Source: Senecio squalidus (Eukaryota; Streptophyta; Magnoliopsida; Asterales; Asteraceae). From it: 64,000 nucleotides of DNA. The stretch is taken from positions 13,939,160-14,003,159 of the forward strand of contig CAJVGC010000001.1 of the NCBI GenBank assembly GCA_910822075.1, read 5' to 3'. This document shows positions 24,500 through 35,776 of this stretch, piece after piece (positions within the stretch are counted from its first letter, which is position 1; each line of letters begins with the position of its first letter). The notes beneath the pieces were generated by a model. That model was not told the origin of the DNA, did no database searches, and saw nothing but the letters and a program-made list of their open reading frames with translations. The translations under genes and the position numbers were made by a program.

Positions 24500-24710
24500 T
24501 GTTGAAACTATTTGAAACTCGTGAAACTTGAAACTTTTGAAACTTATGAAACGTGAAACTTGTGAAACTCGTATGAAACTTTGAAACTTTTGAAGCATGT
24601 GAAACTCGTATGAAACCTTGGAACTTTTGAAACATTGGAAACTTTGGAAACCTTTGGAAACTTGTGAAACGTGGAAACTATGGAAACTTGTGAAACTTTG
24701 AAACTATTAT
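24500..24710 (+). repeat. GAAACTT(G/T)TGAAAC short repeat zone in G LTR
   Basis: About 20 loosely periodic GAAAC(T/C) words with TTGTGAAAC-type spacers. The reverse complement recurs in the solo LTR (about 52845-53050) and, more diverged, in X (about 22085-22270), so the zone is an old part of this LTR lineage. Confidence 0.8.
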
Positions 24711-25605
24711 GCGTATTATGTGTTAATGCCCCTTAATTGGCTAAACTAAATTTAGGCTACTTGTAGGAGACCAATCCTTGATGAAGATATAAACCCTTAA
24801 GTGCTTACTACTATTTTTAGAAACAGAACTCAGTTGCCCCGTTTTTGGTTCGAAACTTTACGCACTATTAGCAATAGCCGTTAGTACTATGGGTATCGAT
24901 ACTTAGGAGAGGTCACTCCTTCCTTGTGGTTCGGGTCCTAAGCACATACTACTAGATTCAGGTGGAAACTCAATGAAACATTTGGGGCTAGATCTGACCA
25001 GACAATCGGTTTAGTGTAGACTTACCCTTATATTATGCCAAGTGATTGATACAAGTTACTAATTTAGTTAAGCACCTATTACCTACGCATATACTATATT
25101 TTAGCGATGGATTTCGCTTCAACTTTTATTATACGAGTTCTATTTTTGCTTACGTGTGTACGAAACTTTTTAATACATATATATATGTTCTAGCGTCGTT
25201 CCGTTCCTTTTTACTTATGACGTATATATATATATATATATATATTTCTATTTTTGGAAACTTTTATCGAGAAACTCAAATCTGTAACTCACTCACTACT
25301 CAATGTAGTTGACACTTTATCTTATGTTTCAGGAAACTAGTGTAAGTGTAGAAGTGCATGGCAAGGAAGGGTCGGTTTGGTCACGTGAGGCGAAGCTTGG
25401 GAAAGACCCTTTTGTTTTGGGAATTATTTTGGAAACTTTGTATTTTGTACTTGGATTAAATTATTAAACTGCTTGGTTGATTTCGGATTATGAACTATTT
25501 TTATTTTGAATGAAATGACTTGAATCGTTTAATTTGCATATAACCGTGTAATGATATTCCAGCTCTCACATTCCGTGTTTCCGCTATAGCGGGGTGTGAC
25601 AGACT

Positions 25606-25622
25606 TGGTATCAGAGCACAGG
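25606..25622 (+). other. Primer binding site of G, initiator tRNA-Met type
   Basis: TGGTATCAGAGCACAGG begins 4 bp after the LTR end, complementary to the 3' end of plant initiator tRNA-Met. It shows that 22820-25601 is a 5' LTR. Confidence 0.92.
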
Positions 25623-25966
25623 TTATAGTGAAAACGGTTTTAAAAATTTTTCAAAAAGTTTTCGAAACCAAACTATAACCAAGGCTTTTCGGAAAATCAT
25701 TATGGGTTCAAAACTTTAGGGAATTAATTTCGCGATTGCATGATTGTTTTTAACTATGCATGGCCTGATCACCCATGCCTAGTTCAAAATGACTTATGCA
25801 AGGACGGAACGTAATTACTAATGTTAAACGGTTTTCGAGTCGAAAATTCCCGGTCTTACTATTTCCCGGTCTCACGTGATTGACCCTTACCTGCATTTCC
25901 TTACACATTTTCCTTAATATTACCTTATTTATGTACTTACGAAACTCCTTGGGTCGCAGATCCGTC

Positions 25967-26709
25967 ATGTCTCAATCGTCTCGTTCACGATCCCCCTCGC
26001 GATCCCAGTCCCGATCACAGCCGAGAGCCGCATCATCATCTCATGAGGCCTCTGAGGGCCATACCGCCTCGGAGAGCCTCCGTCACCAGACTACCGACCC
26101 CACGGAGGATACCTCCATGGCTGTGTCGAGCAGCATCGAGTCTAGGCCGAGGTCGGTACTACCACCACCTCAACTGGCGCCCGTCGCCGCACCGCCTCAG
26201 CGACGTGGACCCCGTGTCGTTATGACGGCACGCAAGCAGGTCGTCCTTCCGGGTCGACTGCCTGACAGGATGGCGGCGCAGCAGGACGGTCCGTCTAGAC
26301 CCGCACCTTCTCACCTACCTTTTGGCCACCCACCTCCCGAGGCTCCACGCACCTCGATGATGGACCATTATACGTGGGAGCGACAGCTCCAACGTGAGGA
26401 GATGCAGCTTGCCCGCGACGCTGAAGCAGCTAGGCAGCGGATGCCGCCTACCCTACAGCCTCCCCCTCCTGCCGCTTTTCTGCACCTCCACCGCGAGGTA
26501 AGGGGACTTTCTGAGGAAGCCCAGCAACAAGGGCTGCTCCTCTGTGAGGTCTCCGATGCCGCGTAGCGGTTGTCAGAACAAGCGTTGCGACACCTCTCTG
26601 TGGTTCAGGCCACAGCCCGTACGGTGCAACGCTTGGTGGGAGTTTGCTTGGTCATGGGGACCCTGTTAGCGGTCATCGTCGCCAAGATGTTCCTGGAGAG
26701 ACGCCGTTA
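25967..26709 (+). pseudogene. Extra ORF between PBS and gag of G, with C-terminal membrane segment
   Basis: I start at the ATG at 25967 (MSQSSRSRSPSRS) because GC-rich coding composition begins there. The frame is open for 199 codons to a TAG at 26564-26566. It continues in the same frame to a TAG at 26707-26709, adding a segment with a strong hydrophobic stretch (LVGVCLVMGTLLAVIVAKMF) capped by ERRR. Layout: Arg/Ser repeats at residues ~4-25, a Pro-rich middle, a charged helical region (WERQLQREEMQLARDAEAAR) and one membrane helix. I do not recognise the family. It lies before gag, which is unusual. The in-frame TAG probably is a lesion; readthrough is an alternative. Confidence 0.6.
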
Positions 26710-27092
26710 GTTCATTTCTTTTAATTATGTAATATAGGCCGAGTTGTAATTTTCCATGTACACAGCTCCGAGCCATTTCTATTTATTTCCTTATTGTATT
26801 GTACTGTACTTCATTTCCATTTGAACCTTGTACTCAACTTTATTATTATTAATGGATGAAGTTTCTATCTTTATTATTTATTATTGTTATCATCGTGAGA
26901 ATCTTATCTATGGTCGAATTATTCTCTTATATGTGAATCTGTGTCGTGTGAGTCTCTTGAATCCTTGTCGTGCGTGTACTGTCTGTTCTGCTATATTATT
27001 CTTGCGTGATTGTTAACTTGTTCTTTGGATTATATTCTTATCATACTCTGATCGTGCGTTTCTAAACTGAATCTGTTGTTCGTTGTAGAATC

Positions 27093-28283
27093 ATGGCACC
27101 TCGTACAAACGCCAGTATCATCGCTGAACAAGTCGCTGAGCAGTTGAATGCAACGATGCCCAACATGATCGCCCAGATCACTGCTGGGATCAATGCAAAT
27201 GTCAACAACCATCACCAGCAGCAACAGCAGCAGCAGCAACAGCAGCAACAACAACAGAACAACAACCAGAATCAGCAGAACAACCACCAGAACCAACAAC
27301 AACACCCGAACCCCCCTGCTTGCACCTACAAGAGCTTCATGGCCTGCAAGCCTAAGGAGTTTCATGGCACAACTGGTGCCGTAGGACTGGTGTCCTGGTT
27401 TGAGAGCATCGAGTCGGTGTTGCACATCAGCAGATGTGCCGAAGCTGATAAGGTGCAGTACGCATCCTGCGTGCTGCACGGTAAGGCGCTGACTTGGTGG
27501 AACAGCGTGGTCCGCAACAGAGGACGCGAGACCGCCTATGCTCTCACCTGGGAACAATTCAAGAACCTCTTGATAGAGGAGTACTGCCCCAAAGGGGAAA
27601 TCAAGAAGCTCAAGGCCGAGCTCTGGGATCACATGATGGTCGGAAACGACATGGAAGGGTATACTACCCGGTTCCATGAGTTGGCTCGACTACTCCCGAG
27701 GTTAGTGACTCCTGAAGAGAACAAGATCGACCGCTATGTATCCGGTATTGTTCCCGAGATCAGAGGAATGGTCATCACAGCCGAACCCCAGACCCTTCAG
27801 AGTGCCATCATCCTAGCTCACCGCCTCACGAGCAACCTACTCACCGCTCCTGCATCCTCCAAGAAGGAGTCAGGTGAGAAAAGGAAATCTGACCAAACCC
27901 CCAGGCGGAGTGATAGAAATAAGAAGAAGAAGACCACCCGAAACTTCGCCGTTGCAGCCATAGCACCACCACCCCCACCACCACGAACTAGAGCTCGATA
28001 CACGGGGACGAACCCCAAGTGCGATAAGTGCAACTTCCACCACCACGGGAACTGCCCGGTGTGTTTAAAATGCCAGGAAGTAGGGCATTTCGCTAAGTAC
28101 TGCACGGAAAGGGCGATAGTCCCAGGCCAGAAGCCGGTGTGCTTCGAGTGCGGAAGTGACCAGCACTTCTGGAACGCTTTTCCGAGACTCCGGAACGCCC
28201 AACCGAACCAAGGCGGGCGAGGTCGAGGACGTGCATTCGCACTCACAGCTGAGGAAGCTCGACAGGATCCGAACGCGTGGTGA
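27093..28283 (+). CDS. Ty3/gypsy Gag of element G (396 aa)
   Basis: It starts at ATG 27093. Residues ~1-35 are amphipathic and a poly-Gln/Asn tract lies at ~40-70. The retrotransposon-gag domain covers ~80-245 (FHGTTGAVGLVSWFESIESV, ALTWWNSVV, WEQFKNLLIEEYCPKGE). A Lys/Arg-rich stretch and zinc-finger region follow at ~310-360. One knuckle is intact, CLKCQEVGHFAKYC; the second, CFECGSDQHFWNAFPR, has Phe where the last Cys should be. The frame ends at TGA 28281-28283, where family members normally run on toward protease; a small indel in the CGCG near 28274 may explain this. Codons are GC-rich compared with flanks. Antisense open frames here are shadows. Confidence 0.88.
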   Translation: MAPRTNASIIAEQVAEQLNATMPNMIAQITAGINANVNNHHQQQQQQQQQQQQQQNNNQNQQNNHQNQQQHPNPPACTYKSFMACKPKEFHGTTGAVGLVSWFESIESVLHISRCAEADKVQYASCVLHGKALTWWNSVVRNRGRETAYALTWEQFKNLLIEEYCPKGEIKKLKAELWDHMMVGNDMEGYTTRFHELARLLPRLVTPEENKIDRYVSGIVPEIRGMVITAEPQTLQSAIILAHRLTSNLLTAPASSKKESGEKRKSDQTPRRSDRNKKKKTTRNFAVAAIAPPPPPPRTRARYTGTNPKCDKCNFHHHGNCPVCLKCQEVGHFAKYCTERAIVPGQKPVCFECGSDQHFWNAFPRLRNAQPNQGGRGRGRAFALTAEEARQDPNAW

Positions 28284-28287
28284 ACGG

Positions 28288-28387
28288 NNNNNNNNNNNNN
28301 NNNNNNNNNNNNNNNNNNNNNNNNNNNNNNNNNNNNNNNNNNNNNNNNNNNNNNNNNNNNNNNNNNNNNNNNNNNNNNNNNNNNNNN
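28288..28387. other. Assembly gap (100 N)
   Basis: Exactly 100 N, a conventional unknown-length scaffold join. The left side breaks inside element G; the right side resumes 5 bp before a PIF transposon end. Confidence 0.98.
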
Positions 28388-28392
28388 GATTA

Positions 28393-30354
28393 GACTATGG
28401 GGTATGAGGCGTTAAACGAGCAACAACGCCCGCCACCTCACCTCCACAACGCCCCACAACGCCCTCCACCACACCGGTGGGGGCGTTATAGGCAAATTTG
28501 AGGCCCAGGCTTTGTCTGCATCACGCCGTGAAGAGGGTGAAGGGTTGCAACGGTCGAGTATGAAAAGAGAGCAACGGCTCTTTTTTTTTAAAAACCTAAC
28601 AATTTTCTATAAATACCATTCATTTTTATAACAAAAACCACAAACAATCTCTCTTTCTCTCTCAATTTTTTATAACACACACAAAGTTTTATAAAATGTC
28701 AAGTTCGTCAAGTTCGGATGAAGATGCAATTGTAGCCGAAACGATTAGAGCCGTTGTTAGCTACGCATCACAACATATCGAAAGACCAATCACTAGAAGA
28801 AGAACCGTCATAGAACGTAACCGTGAAGAAGCTAACACACTACTAATGGAATCTTACTTTTCTCCGGGTTGCACCTACAACGACGAACAATTTACCCGTC
28901 GTTTTCGAATGAGGAGGGAGCTGTTTCTCAGGATATGCCACGATTTTGAAAACAATTTTGAGTATTTTAGGCAACGGCCAGATTGTAGAGGAAGGCCTGG
29001 GTTTACACCGATTCAGAAATGCACCTCCGCCATACGACAACTTGCTTTTGGCACTTGTAGTGACATGTGGGACGAGTATTTAAAAATGTCCGCAAGAATT
29101 TCACGTGACTCTCTTGCCTACTTTTGCGAAGGTAAATTTTTAACCTTTACATTTTTAATTAGTTTACTTTAAAACTTATTTGTACTTAAAATGTAATAAT
29201 ATCTGAAATAGGTGTGGTTTCTTTATACGGCAAGAGATATTTACGCCGTCCTAGTTGGAGCGACATACAGCAGATTACGATGGTTCATGATGAAAAACAC
29301 AATTTTCCCGGTATGCTAGGCAGTTTGGATTGTATGCATTGGGAGTGGGAAAATTGTCCCGTGGCTTGGCATGGTCAATACCATAGGGGTGATCACGCTC
29401 ACCCTTCCATTATGTTAGAGGCTACGGCCTCTACTGATTTGTGGATATGGCATGCATTTTTTGGGATGGCTGGAGCGAATAATGACATCAACGTCTTGGA
29501 TCAGTCACCGCTTTTCAACGACATTGTGAATGGGACGGCTCCCGAACAGTCGTTTATTGTTAACGACACAACCTACAAATACGGGTATTACCTCGTTGAC
29601 GGTATTTATCCAAAATGGCCGGTGTTAATAAAGTCTTTCAGGGAAAGAGACGAATTAAACGAGAAGCGTAACCATTTTAAAAAAGCCCAGGAATCTTCAA
29701 GAAAGGACATCGAACGGGCTTTTGGAGTGTTGAAAAAAAAGTGGCATATAATTAAAAACCCCGCAAGAGCTTGGAGTTTAGAAAAAATTAGAAACGCGAT
29801 GTACGCCGCTATAATTCTTCATAACATGATTTTGGAAGACAAAGGTAAGGCGTATTGTCAAGCTTATGATGAGAATGCCACCGAACCAGAAGTCCAGATT
29901 AGTTTTCAAGAGAAACAACAGAACATACGTGACATGCGTGACGAAGGTACCCATCACAGTCTGTTAGCCGATTTGATCGAACATGTCTGGTATTACCGCC
30001 CCCGAGGAAACAACGATGAAGATTGAAGTGTTTTTTTTTTTTTAAATTGTATTTTTTTAACGTATTTTAGTTTAATCGTAATATGTTTTTTAATAAATTG
30101 TAGTGTGTGTTTGTTTTTTTTAATAAAAATACAAGTTTTGAAATTTCATTTATATAAAAAAAATTATAAATATACAACTTTTTAAAATTACACTCTCTTT
30201 CCTCTATCACTCCACATCATCACACAACCACACCACCCACTTTTATCACTCCACATCATCACACTCTCTTTCCTACAAATCACACTCTCTTTCCTACAAA
30301 TCACCTCTATCACTCCACATCATCACCCAAAACAAACTACCACACCCCATAGTC
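28393..30354 (+). mobile_element. PIF/Harbinger DNA transposon, copy 2 (family A), apparently intact
   Basis: 1962 bp with TIRs GACTATGGGGTATG and (reversed) GACTATGGGGTGTG, flanked by TTA on both sides (28390-28392 and 30355-30357). It matches copy 1 almost base for base. A ~20 bp extra repeat of the CACTCTCTTTCCTACAAAT phrase near 30262-30303 is the clearest length difference. It carries one transposase gene and subterminal CACTCCACATCATCAC repeats. Confidence 0.95.
28696..30026 (+). CDS. PIF/Harbinger transposase, two exons, no lesion seen
   Basis: Exon 1 is 28696-29131, the intron 29132-29211 (GTAAAT..AAATAG) and exon 2 29212-30026, giving 416 aa. Joining across the intron restores the FCEG-VVSLYGKRYLRRP block usual at this place. 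Catalytic acids are Asp185 (GSLDCMHW), Asp275 (VDGIYPKW) and Glu313 (DIERAFGVLK), and the NNDINVL motif is present. The N-terminal half holds RRFRMRRELFLRI and KCTSAIRQLA, the usual helical DNA-binding part. It would cut and reinsert the element. PIF elements also need a Myb-like partner, not encoded here, so it may depend on another locus or be silent. Confidence 0.93.
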
Positions 30355-31110
30355 TTAAAGTTGTTACAAAGACTAATGTACTCTTAGCAACTAGCTTTTT
30401 GAAAGTAAAAAAAGACTACTACTTCCTTCGTTTAAATTTAAGTGTCTAATTTGTGTATGCACAAAGTTTTTGGCATATTTAATCTACACTTCTCAATTAT
30501 CACATATATATTTATTAAAAGCTCTTTTGATTGGTTATAAAAAAAGGTATACATTATATCTGGAAAATCAAAATAGAAAATGAACACTTAAAAATTGTAT
30601 TTGATTGCATATTGGACGATGAAGATCTCGATGATGAGAAAATTGAAGAAGATACTAAATTTTAAAGCCAATAAACTAAATCGAATTTAAACAGAATCAT
30701 TTATGTTTGTTTCATGATATTCTCTTTAAAGCATTCATCTCATCCCAAAAAATTTGAGTATAATAATCAAAATATTTAAGTACAAAATTATACTCCGTAA
30801 TTTCTAATTCTAAATGACTTATAATATTAGTTGTTAATATTACTAAAGCCATTTTTTAACCGTGGTTAAGAAATATGTATTTTAAATTACAATCCTATAG
30901 ATATAGTGAAAACAAACACAAACTAAATAATTAAGAAAGAAGAGGTTTATGATGAAATGTTTTTAAAAAGAGATTTATGTTTATAAATCTCTTCAAGATC
31001 ATTAATTATATTAAACTTATTCAAGATTTCTTTCATTCTTAACTTTTCATTCTTAACTTTTAAAAGGTTTATCTATATTAAATCAAAAGCTTCATTATTT
31101 ATTATTTGAT

Positions 31111-31206
31111 GATATAACATGACATAATATATTATTGCGCTCATCACAAATCATGTTTTGATATAACATGACATGATATATTATTGCGCTCATCACAAAT
31201 CATGTT
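31111..31206. repeat. 49-bp tandem duplication
   Basis: GATATAACATGACAT(A/G)ATAT with the following TATTGCGCTCATCACAAATC occurs twice head to tail (31111 and 31160), with one clear substitution. Confidence 0.85.
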
Positions 31207-31318
31207 TTTTTTATATACGTGCATGTTTATATATATGAAAGGAGGATCATGTAAGAAATTGTTTTTTGATGAGAATTTGAGAAAAAAAAATGATTAATAA
31301 TATATTTTTATTTTGATT

Positions 31319-31522
31319 CAAAGTTTTACACTTTTAAAAATATCATTTTTATATAATTATAATTCAATATATCCATAAAAATAGTTATTATATTACGAAT
31401 TCTAATTCGATTCACACTTTCAAAGTTTTACACTTTTAAAAATATCATTTTTATATAGTTATAATTCAATATATCCATAAAAATAGTTATTATATTACGA
31501 ATTCTAATTCGATTCACACTTT
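31319..31522. repeat. 102-bp tandem duplication
   Basis: Two units starting CAAAGTTTTACACTTTTAAA (31319 and 31421) are nearly identical through ACGAATTCTAATTCGATTCA. Confidence 0.9.
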
Positions 31523-31752
31523 TTATGATTTTTTTCTTCCGAAAAATTTGAATCAAAATGAAAATCTGTTGAATCAATGAGCTTTCTCACGTTTCTCACA
31601 GAAAATGTATTTTTTCACCGGATCTAGATCCTACATATATGAACACAAAATTTGGTTTTTAGTACTCAGATTACGATAAAAGAAAAATATTTTATTCTGA
31701 CTAGTTTTAATGTCGAAACAATTTTTGGTGCTTACACATTTGCCTAATGTAG

Positions 31753-31910
31753 AACTTAAATTAAGATGAAGTCGGTCCCAAAATTTCGAATATTATCTTC
31801 AGAAAATAAAAATAGAACCCTACGTACATTTTACTTAAATTAAGATGAAGTCGGTCTCGAAATTTCGAATATCCTCTATGGAAAATAAAAATAGAACCTT
31901 AAATACATTT
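31753..31910. repeat. 79-bp tandem duplication, diverged
   Basis: Units starting ACTTAAATTAAGATGAAGTC (31753 and 31832) share AAATTTCGAATAT and AAAATAAAAATAGAACC with several substitutions. It is older than the neighbouring duplication at 31319. Confidence 0.85.
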
Positions 31911-32484
31911 TACATATATATTTATAAACAAAATTTGTATAGTACAATGATAATTATATGTAAGGAAAAACGAAATTTGACCAATATAAGTATATTATAA
32001 ATAGGTTTTCCTTATAAACTTTTGGACCTGATTCGATCGGTCATAGTACACGTCTAATATTCCACCTTGATTAAGACTTGAACATGGATTATCTTAACTA
32101 CGAATGACAATACGTTAATATTAGAACAATATCATACGTTTTTATCTGTCCGTCTTCATTTCTCTCTCACCTCGTATATGATTATAGATCAATTATAAAA
32201 TAGTTAAGATGTGAAGTGTGGTTATTTATTTATTACTTTAGAATTTCAATCTTTTGTTGAATGACTTGAATCTACAGAGAAAAAATAAATTGTCAAATAT
32301 AAGAAACACAATTTTATAAGTTTGATTGATAGTTTATAACGTTTTTCTTTTAATGAGGTCGTTTTATAAATTTCGAAGGTAATGTGCGAAATTTTAATAA
32401 ACATTCATAAAAAGAAAATAATATATATAATATTACAATTAAGAAAACAATAAACATACTTCTAAAAAATAGTGTTCACAATGT

Positions 32485-32730
32485 TAAGGGTGTTCAAACA
32501 GGCGGTTGTTGGTTGATCAGAGTTATTTGGATTGGGTTATTCGATTTTGAAAATATTTTTTACACACCTAAATCCAAACTAAATATGGGCAAAACAAACC
32601 AATCCAACCAAAATCAATATCGGGCTATTCGGTTTGAGCCCCGTCAACACCAAATAAAAAAGATGTCACACACCACCTTTAGCGAAAACGTAGGGTGCAA
32701 CACGATTGACGATCGTCATAACACATGCTA
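32485..32730. mobile_element. hAT-like MITE, left-end fragment
   Basis: It starts TAAGGGTGTTCAAAC, fitting the hAT YARNG rule, followed by TTGG/TTCGG-rich sequence. A matching opposite end (reversed, TAAGGGTGTTCATTG) is at 44534, not here. The fragment appears cut by the next element. Confidence 0.4.
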
Positions 32731-33615
32731 CAAGGGGTGTTAATCGGGTTGACCCGACCCAAATACGCTTAATCGGGTCGGGTCTAATCGGGTTTTCAAA
32801 CTTTTGAGATTGACCCTAACCCGACCCTAATAAGATATTGGGTTCGGGTCTAGTCGGGTCGGGTCTAATCGGGTTCGGGTCAAACTAAGAAAAATAACAC
32901 ATAAAAATAGACCATCTTATTAGTTGTTTTAACAACAAGATAACCATAATTTGTTACTTTTTAGGCTTATAAAACGGCTCCACATTCTATTGTTATGTTT
33001 AACAACAAATATCAAACAAAGTAAAAATGAATGTAACTTGTAAATATGGTCGATTAAATTATGTGAATTGTTCATAGTAGCTATAAAAAAAGTTAATATA
33101 GAAATAAAGCAAATTATAGAAAATGTTAAGCAATTTTTTTTTGTAGTGTTAAAGTTTACCGAGTTTTGAAATGTTAAAAGAATTGAATACATAAATTATA
33201 AACACAATTGCATTAGGAAAATAAGAAGATACATAGCAAATAAATCGTGCAAGAAAAATAGTTTCTAATTTAAATATATTTGTCTTTAATAAGTTAATTT
33301 TTTTGATGGACAACATATAAACTCGAGCTTACTAAAAGATACGTAGGTTATAAAAGATGACTTACTAAACATAACATAGTGGCTTCAAATTACAACTAAA
33401 AAAAATATATATTAGACTAATTCGGGTTATTCGGGTCTAACCCGAACCCGATTAACACAATTTTTTTTTTCCTTTGGACCCGACCCTAATAAGATTTGGG
33501 TCAAATCGGGTCAATCCGTTTAACCCGAATAGCATACATAGACCCGAATAAACCCGACCCTATTAAACTTATTCGGGTTCGGGTCAGGTCGGGTTAGTCG
33601 GGTTCGGGTTTTTTT
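32731..33615. mobile_element. CGGGTC-rich hAT-like MITE remnant(s)
   Basis: It starts CAAGGGGTGTTAATCGGG. It is packed with CGGGT and ACCCG words at both sides (32741-32880 and 33424-33612) around an AT-rich middle. Near 33440-33455 CCCGATTAACACA is a partial inverted match of the start. This composition is that of a widespread plant hAT-type MITE group; I cannot fix a target duplication, and two copies may be fused. Confidence 0.55.
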
Positions 33616-33639
33616 TTATAGAGAATATCTAATAAATGA

Positions 33640-35684
33640 AATATAAATTAAAAAAGAGTGTAGCAATAACTTATGTATCATGGGCCACTCCACAAAAAGT
33701 TTACAACCAAACCAAATAAGATGAAATATACAACCCAATGTATAATTTGAAATAAAAATGCAAATGTAAATATAAACAATAGAAATTCTCAAAATGTTTC
33801 AATGCATCTAAATGGTCTTCGCTCTAGAGTCCAAGTCAGCTAGTCTCCTCAAGCCTTATTGTTATCTCAAATATTAGCTTAAAAACATCAACATAAAGTT
33901 GGTGTGAGTTCGTAGAGTTTTATTTGAAATAAATGTTTTTGTTGTGAGAAAACCATTTTGAATAAACATACTTTGTAACATTGAAACCATTGTATATCAT
34001 TTTCATTGAACTTGTAAAAGAATTGAAATATTTGAAATTGAAATAACATTTATGATAGTCTCGGACAGTGCATATATGATATTAAAAGAAACAGTAATCG
34101 GGACAAGCAACCGACTCCAAATTGTACTTGTAATAGCAACCTTGAATACCCAAGGGTAATGTTAACGCGTAACAATTCCCGCACTATGATTGCCTACGTT
34201 TGACATTAGCAATCCACACATAGAATCACCTATTGTGTAATTGAAAATAACAATCGTTGGAAACCCAGAGCATTGTCAACACATGACAAGCTCACATTGA
34301 TATTACTGTTGAAATTCCACAATACATATAAACTGAGTATCCACACAAATAAACCCTCGTTGTAATAGTAATCACATTGTAATTACACCCACAATTGACC
34401 TCGTATAATTAGGAACTTGTATAACATTGAATTTTGAATAACATTGTATCTTGTATCACACTGTATCACTCAAGTAGTAAACATATTGCACGTATCGTCC
34501 ACAAGTATTTCAATAATAAAGATTGTAATTATAGCTAATATATTCCCCAAAACATTTATAACATCGTAAAAGGGCTACGAAAACTCACCTCCATTCCTTG
34601 AAATAAAGTTAGAGTAAGATACCACACAATGCAACAAAATGAGTACGAGCTTCCTAAATTGAAAAGATACAAATACGAGGGTTAGTTTGACTCCAAAATT
34701 TTATTTTAAGATGCCTACTGAGTTAAGAAGTTCTAGGAATTAATTTGTTACGTAGCCGAAACTCGTAAGTATTTTATACAACATGAAACTCCTAAACGAT
34801 CGGAAAACTGAAAATTTATGACAGCAAGTTACAAATCCTTTTTGGAAAATTACTTATAAACCTCTAAAATTCAAACAAAAATATATTTAAGTAATTAACT
34901 CAGTACGTAATGACATATCCAAATTGCAAGTTCTAAATCACCAGCACGCGTGAGTTAAAAATGGTTCAAGTTGACATAAAATTGTACGTTTAAGCAAACC
35001 AGATTTGACCAACATTGTATTTGCACGATTTGACCAACTTAGACTCCACACCAGAACTTGAGACTACTTCCAAAAGAAAGATAACTCAAAATCCCATTTC
35101 GTAGATACCAGACTTAGATTAAAAGACACAATTATGACCTCGTTATGTTCGGTTGAAGTGAAGTGAAACCTTTCAGAATTTTACAGAAAATTTTATAACA
35201 TACGTTGTAAAAATGTTTTTAAATATCAAACGATTACCTAAAATCACCAACAAATGCAGATCATATATTTGATATATAAATAAATACTTCATGTTTTAAA
35301 ATTCAAATTGTAACACCTTTAAGTCATAGAACACATGAACACAAAATCAGATGCAACACACCAACACAAAACGCATATCATACCAACGTTCGCTAAAAAT
35401 CAGTTCTAGTTTTAGAGAGTTTGAAAACGAATTAGACCATGAGCCTTACATATCCGAAGACTAGACTCCAAGGCTACAACATGGATATGGACATCATTCA
35501 CAAAAACCTCTTTATGACCAAGATAAGGCCCCGTGAAAAGAGACCAAATGTCTGGGCAGATTCCGTAAATTATGTTTGATTTGCGAACTTGTTCAAAAAT
35601 TCTTTTTAATTTGGACATAAAACGGTCTAGATTTTTATGAAACAACTCTTGATACACATATTTACATACATAAATCGTGTACAG

Positions 35685-35776
<92 letters not shown>

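Larger units (their letters stand above)
22820..25601 (+). repeat. 5' LTR of gypsy element G
   Basis: 2782 bp, TG..CA bounded. It is nearly identical to the reverse complement of 51955-54795, which carries about 65 bp more near 53225-53290. It contains two clusters of a CAGCCGGCGGCTG word, a GAAAC-type repeat zone and a short (TA)n near 25215-25244. Small open frames inside are not supported as genes. Confidence 0.9.
22820..28287 (+). mobile_element. Ty3/gypsy element 'G', 5' half (truncated by gap)
   Basis: 5' LTR (22820-25601), PBS, an extra ORF and gag are present; protease through integrase would lie beyond the N gap at 28288. The LTR termini TGTGACAACC and GGGGTGTGACA, the initiator-Met PBS and the gag resemble chromoviruses of the Tekay/Del type. 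Lineage is inferred because RT is missing. The left flank GTCAG equals the target duplication of the solo G LTR on contig B. Confidence 0.88.
30358..32484. other. Non-coding AT-rich DNA with three local tandem duplications
   Basis: No gene is seen. Three separate two-copy duplications occur within 800 bp (listed below). A sequence near 30420 begins ACTTCCTTCGTTT, reminiscent of Stowaway ends, but no matching second end was found. Confidence 0.6.

Noticed and set aside
21092..25601. A single 4.5-kb LTR or giant inverted-repeat transposon (both ends TGTCACACCCCGC / GCGGGGTGTGACA)
   Set aside because: The target repeats GTCAG and AGCCA and the contig B copy show two LTRs in opposite orientation, one inside the other.
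27030..27677. 215-codon leucine-rich frame on the minus strand
   Set aside because: It is antisense to gag; the leucine run is the complement of the poly-Gln tract.
30418..30800. Stowaway MITE beginning ACTTCCTTCGTTT
   Set aside because: No matching inverted end or TA duplication found.
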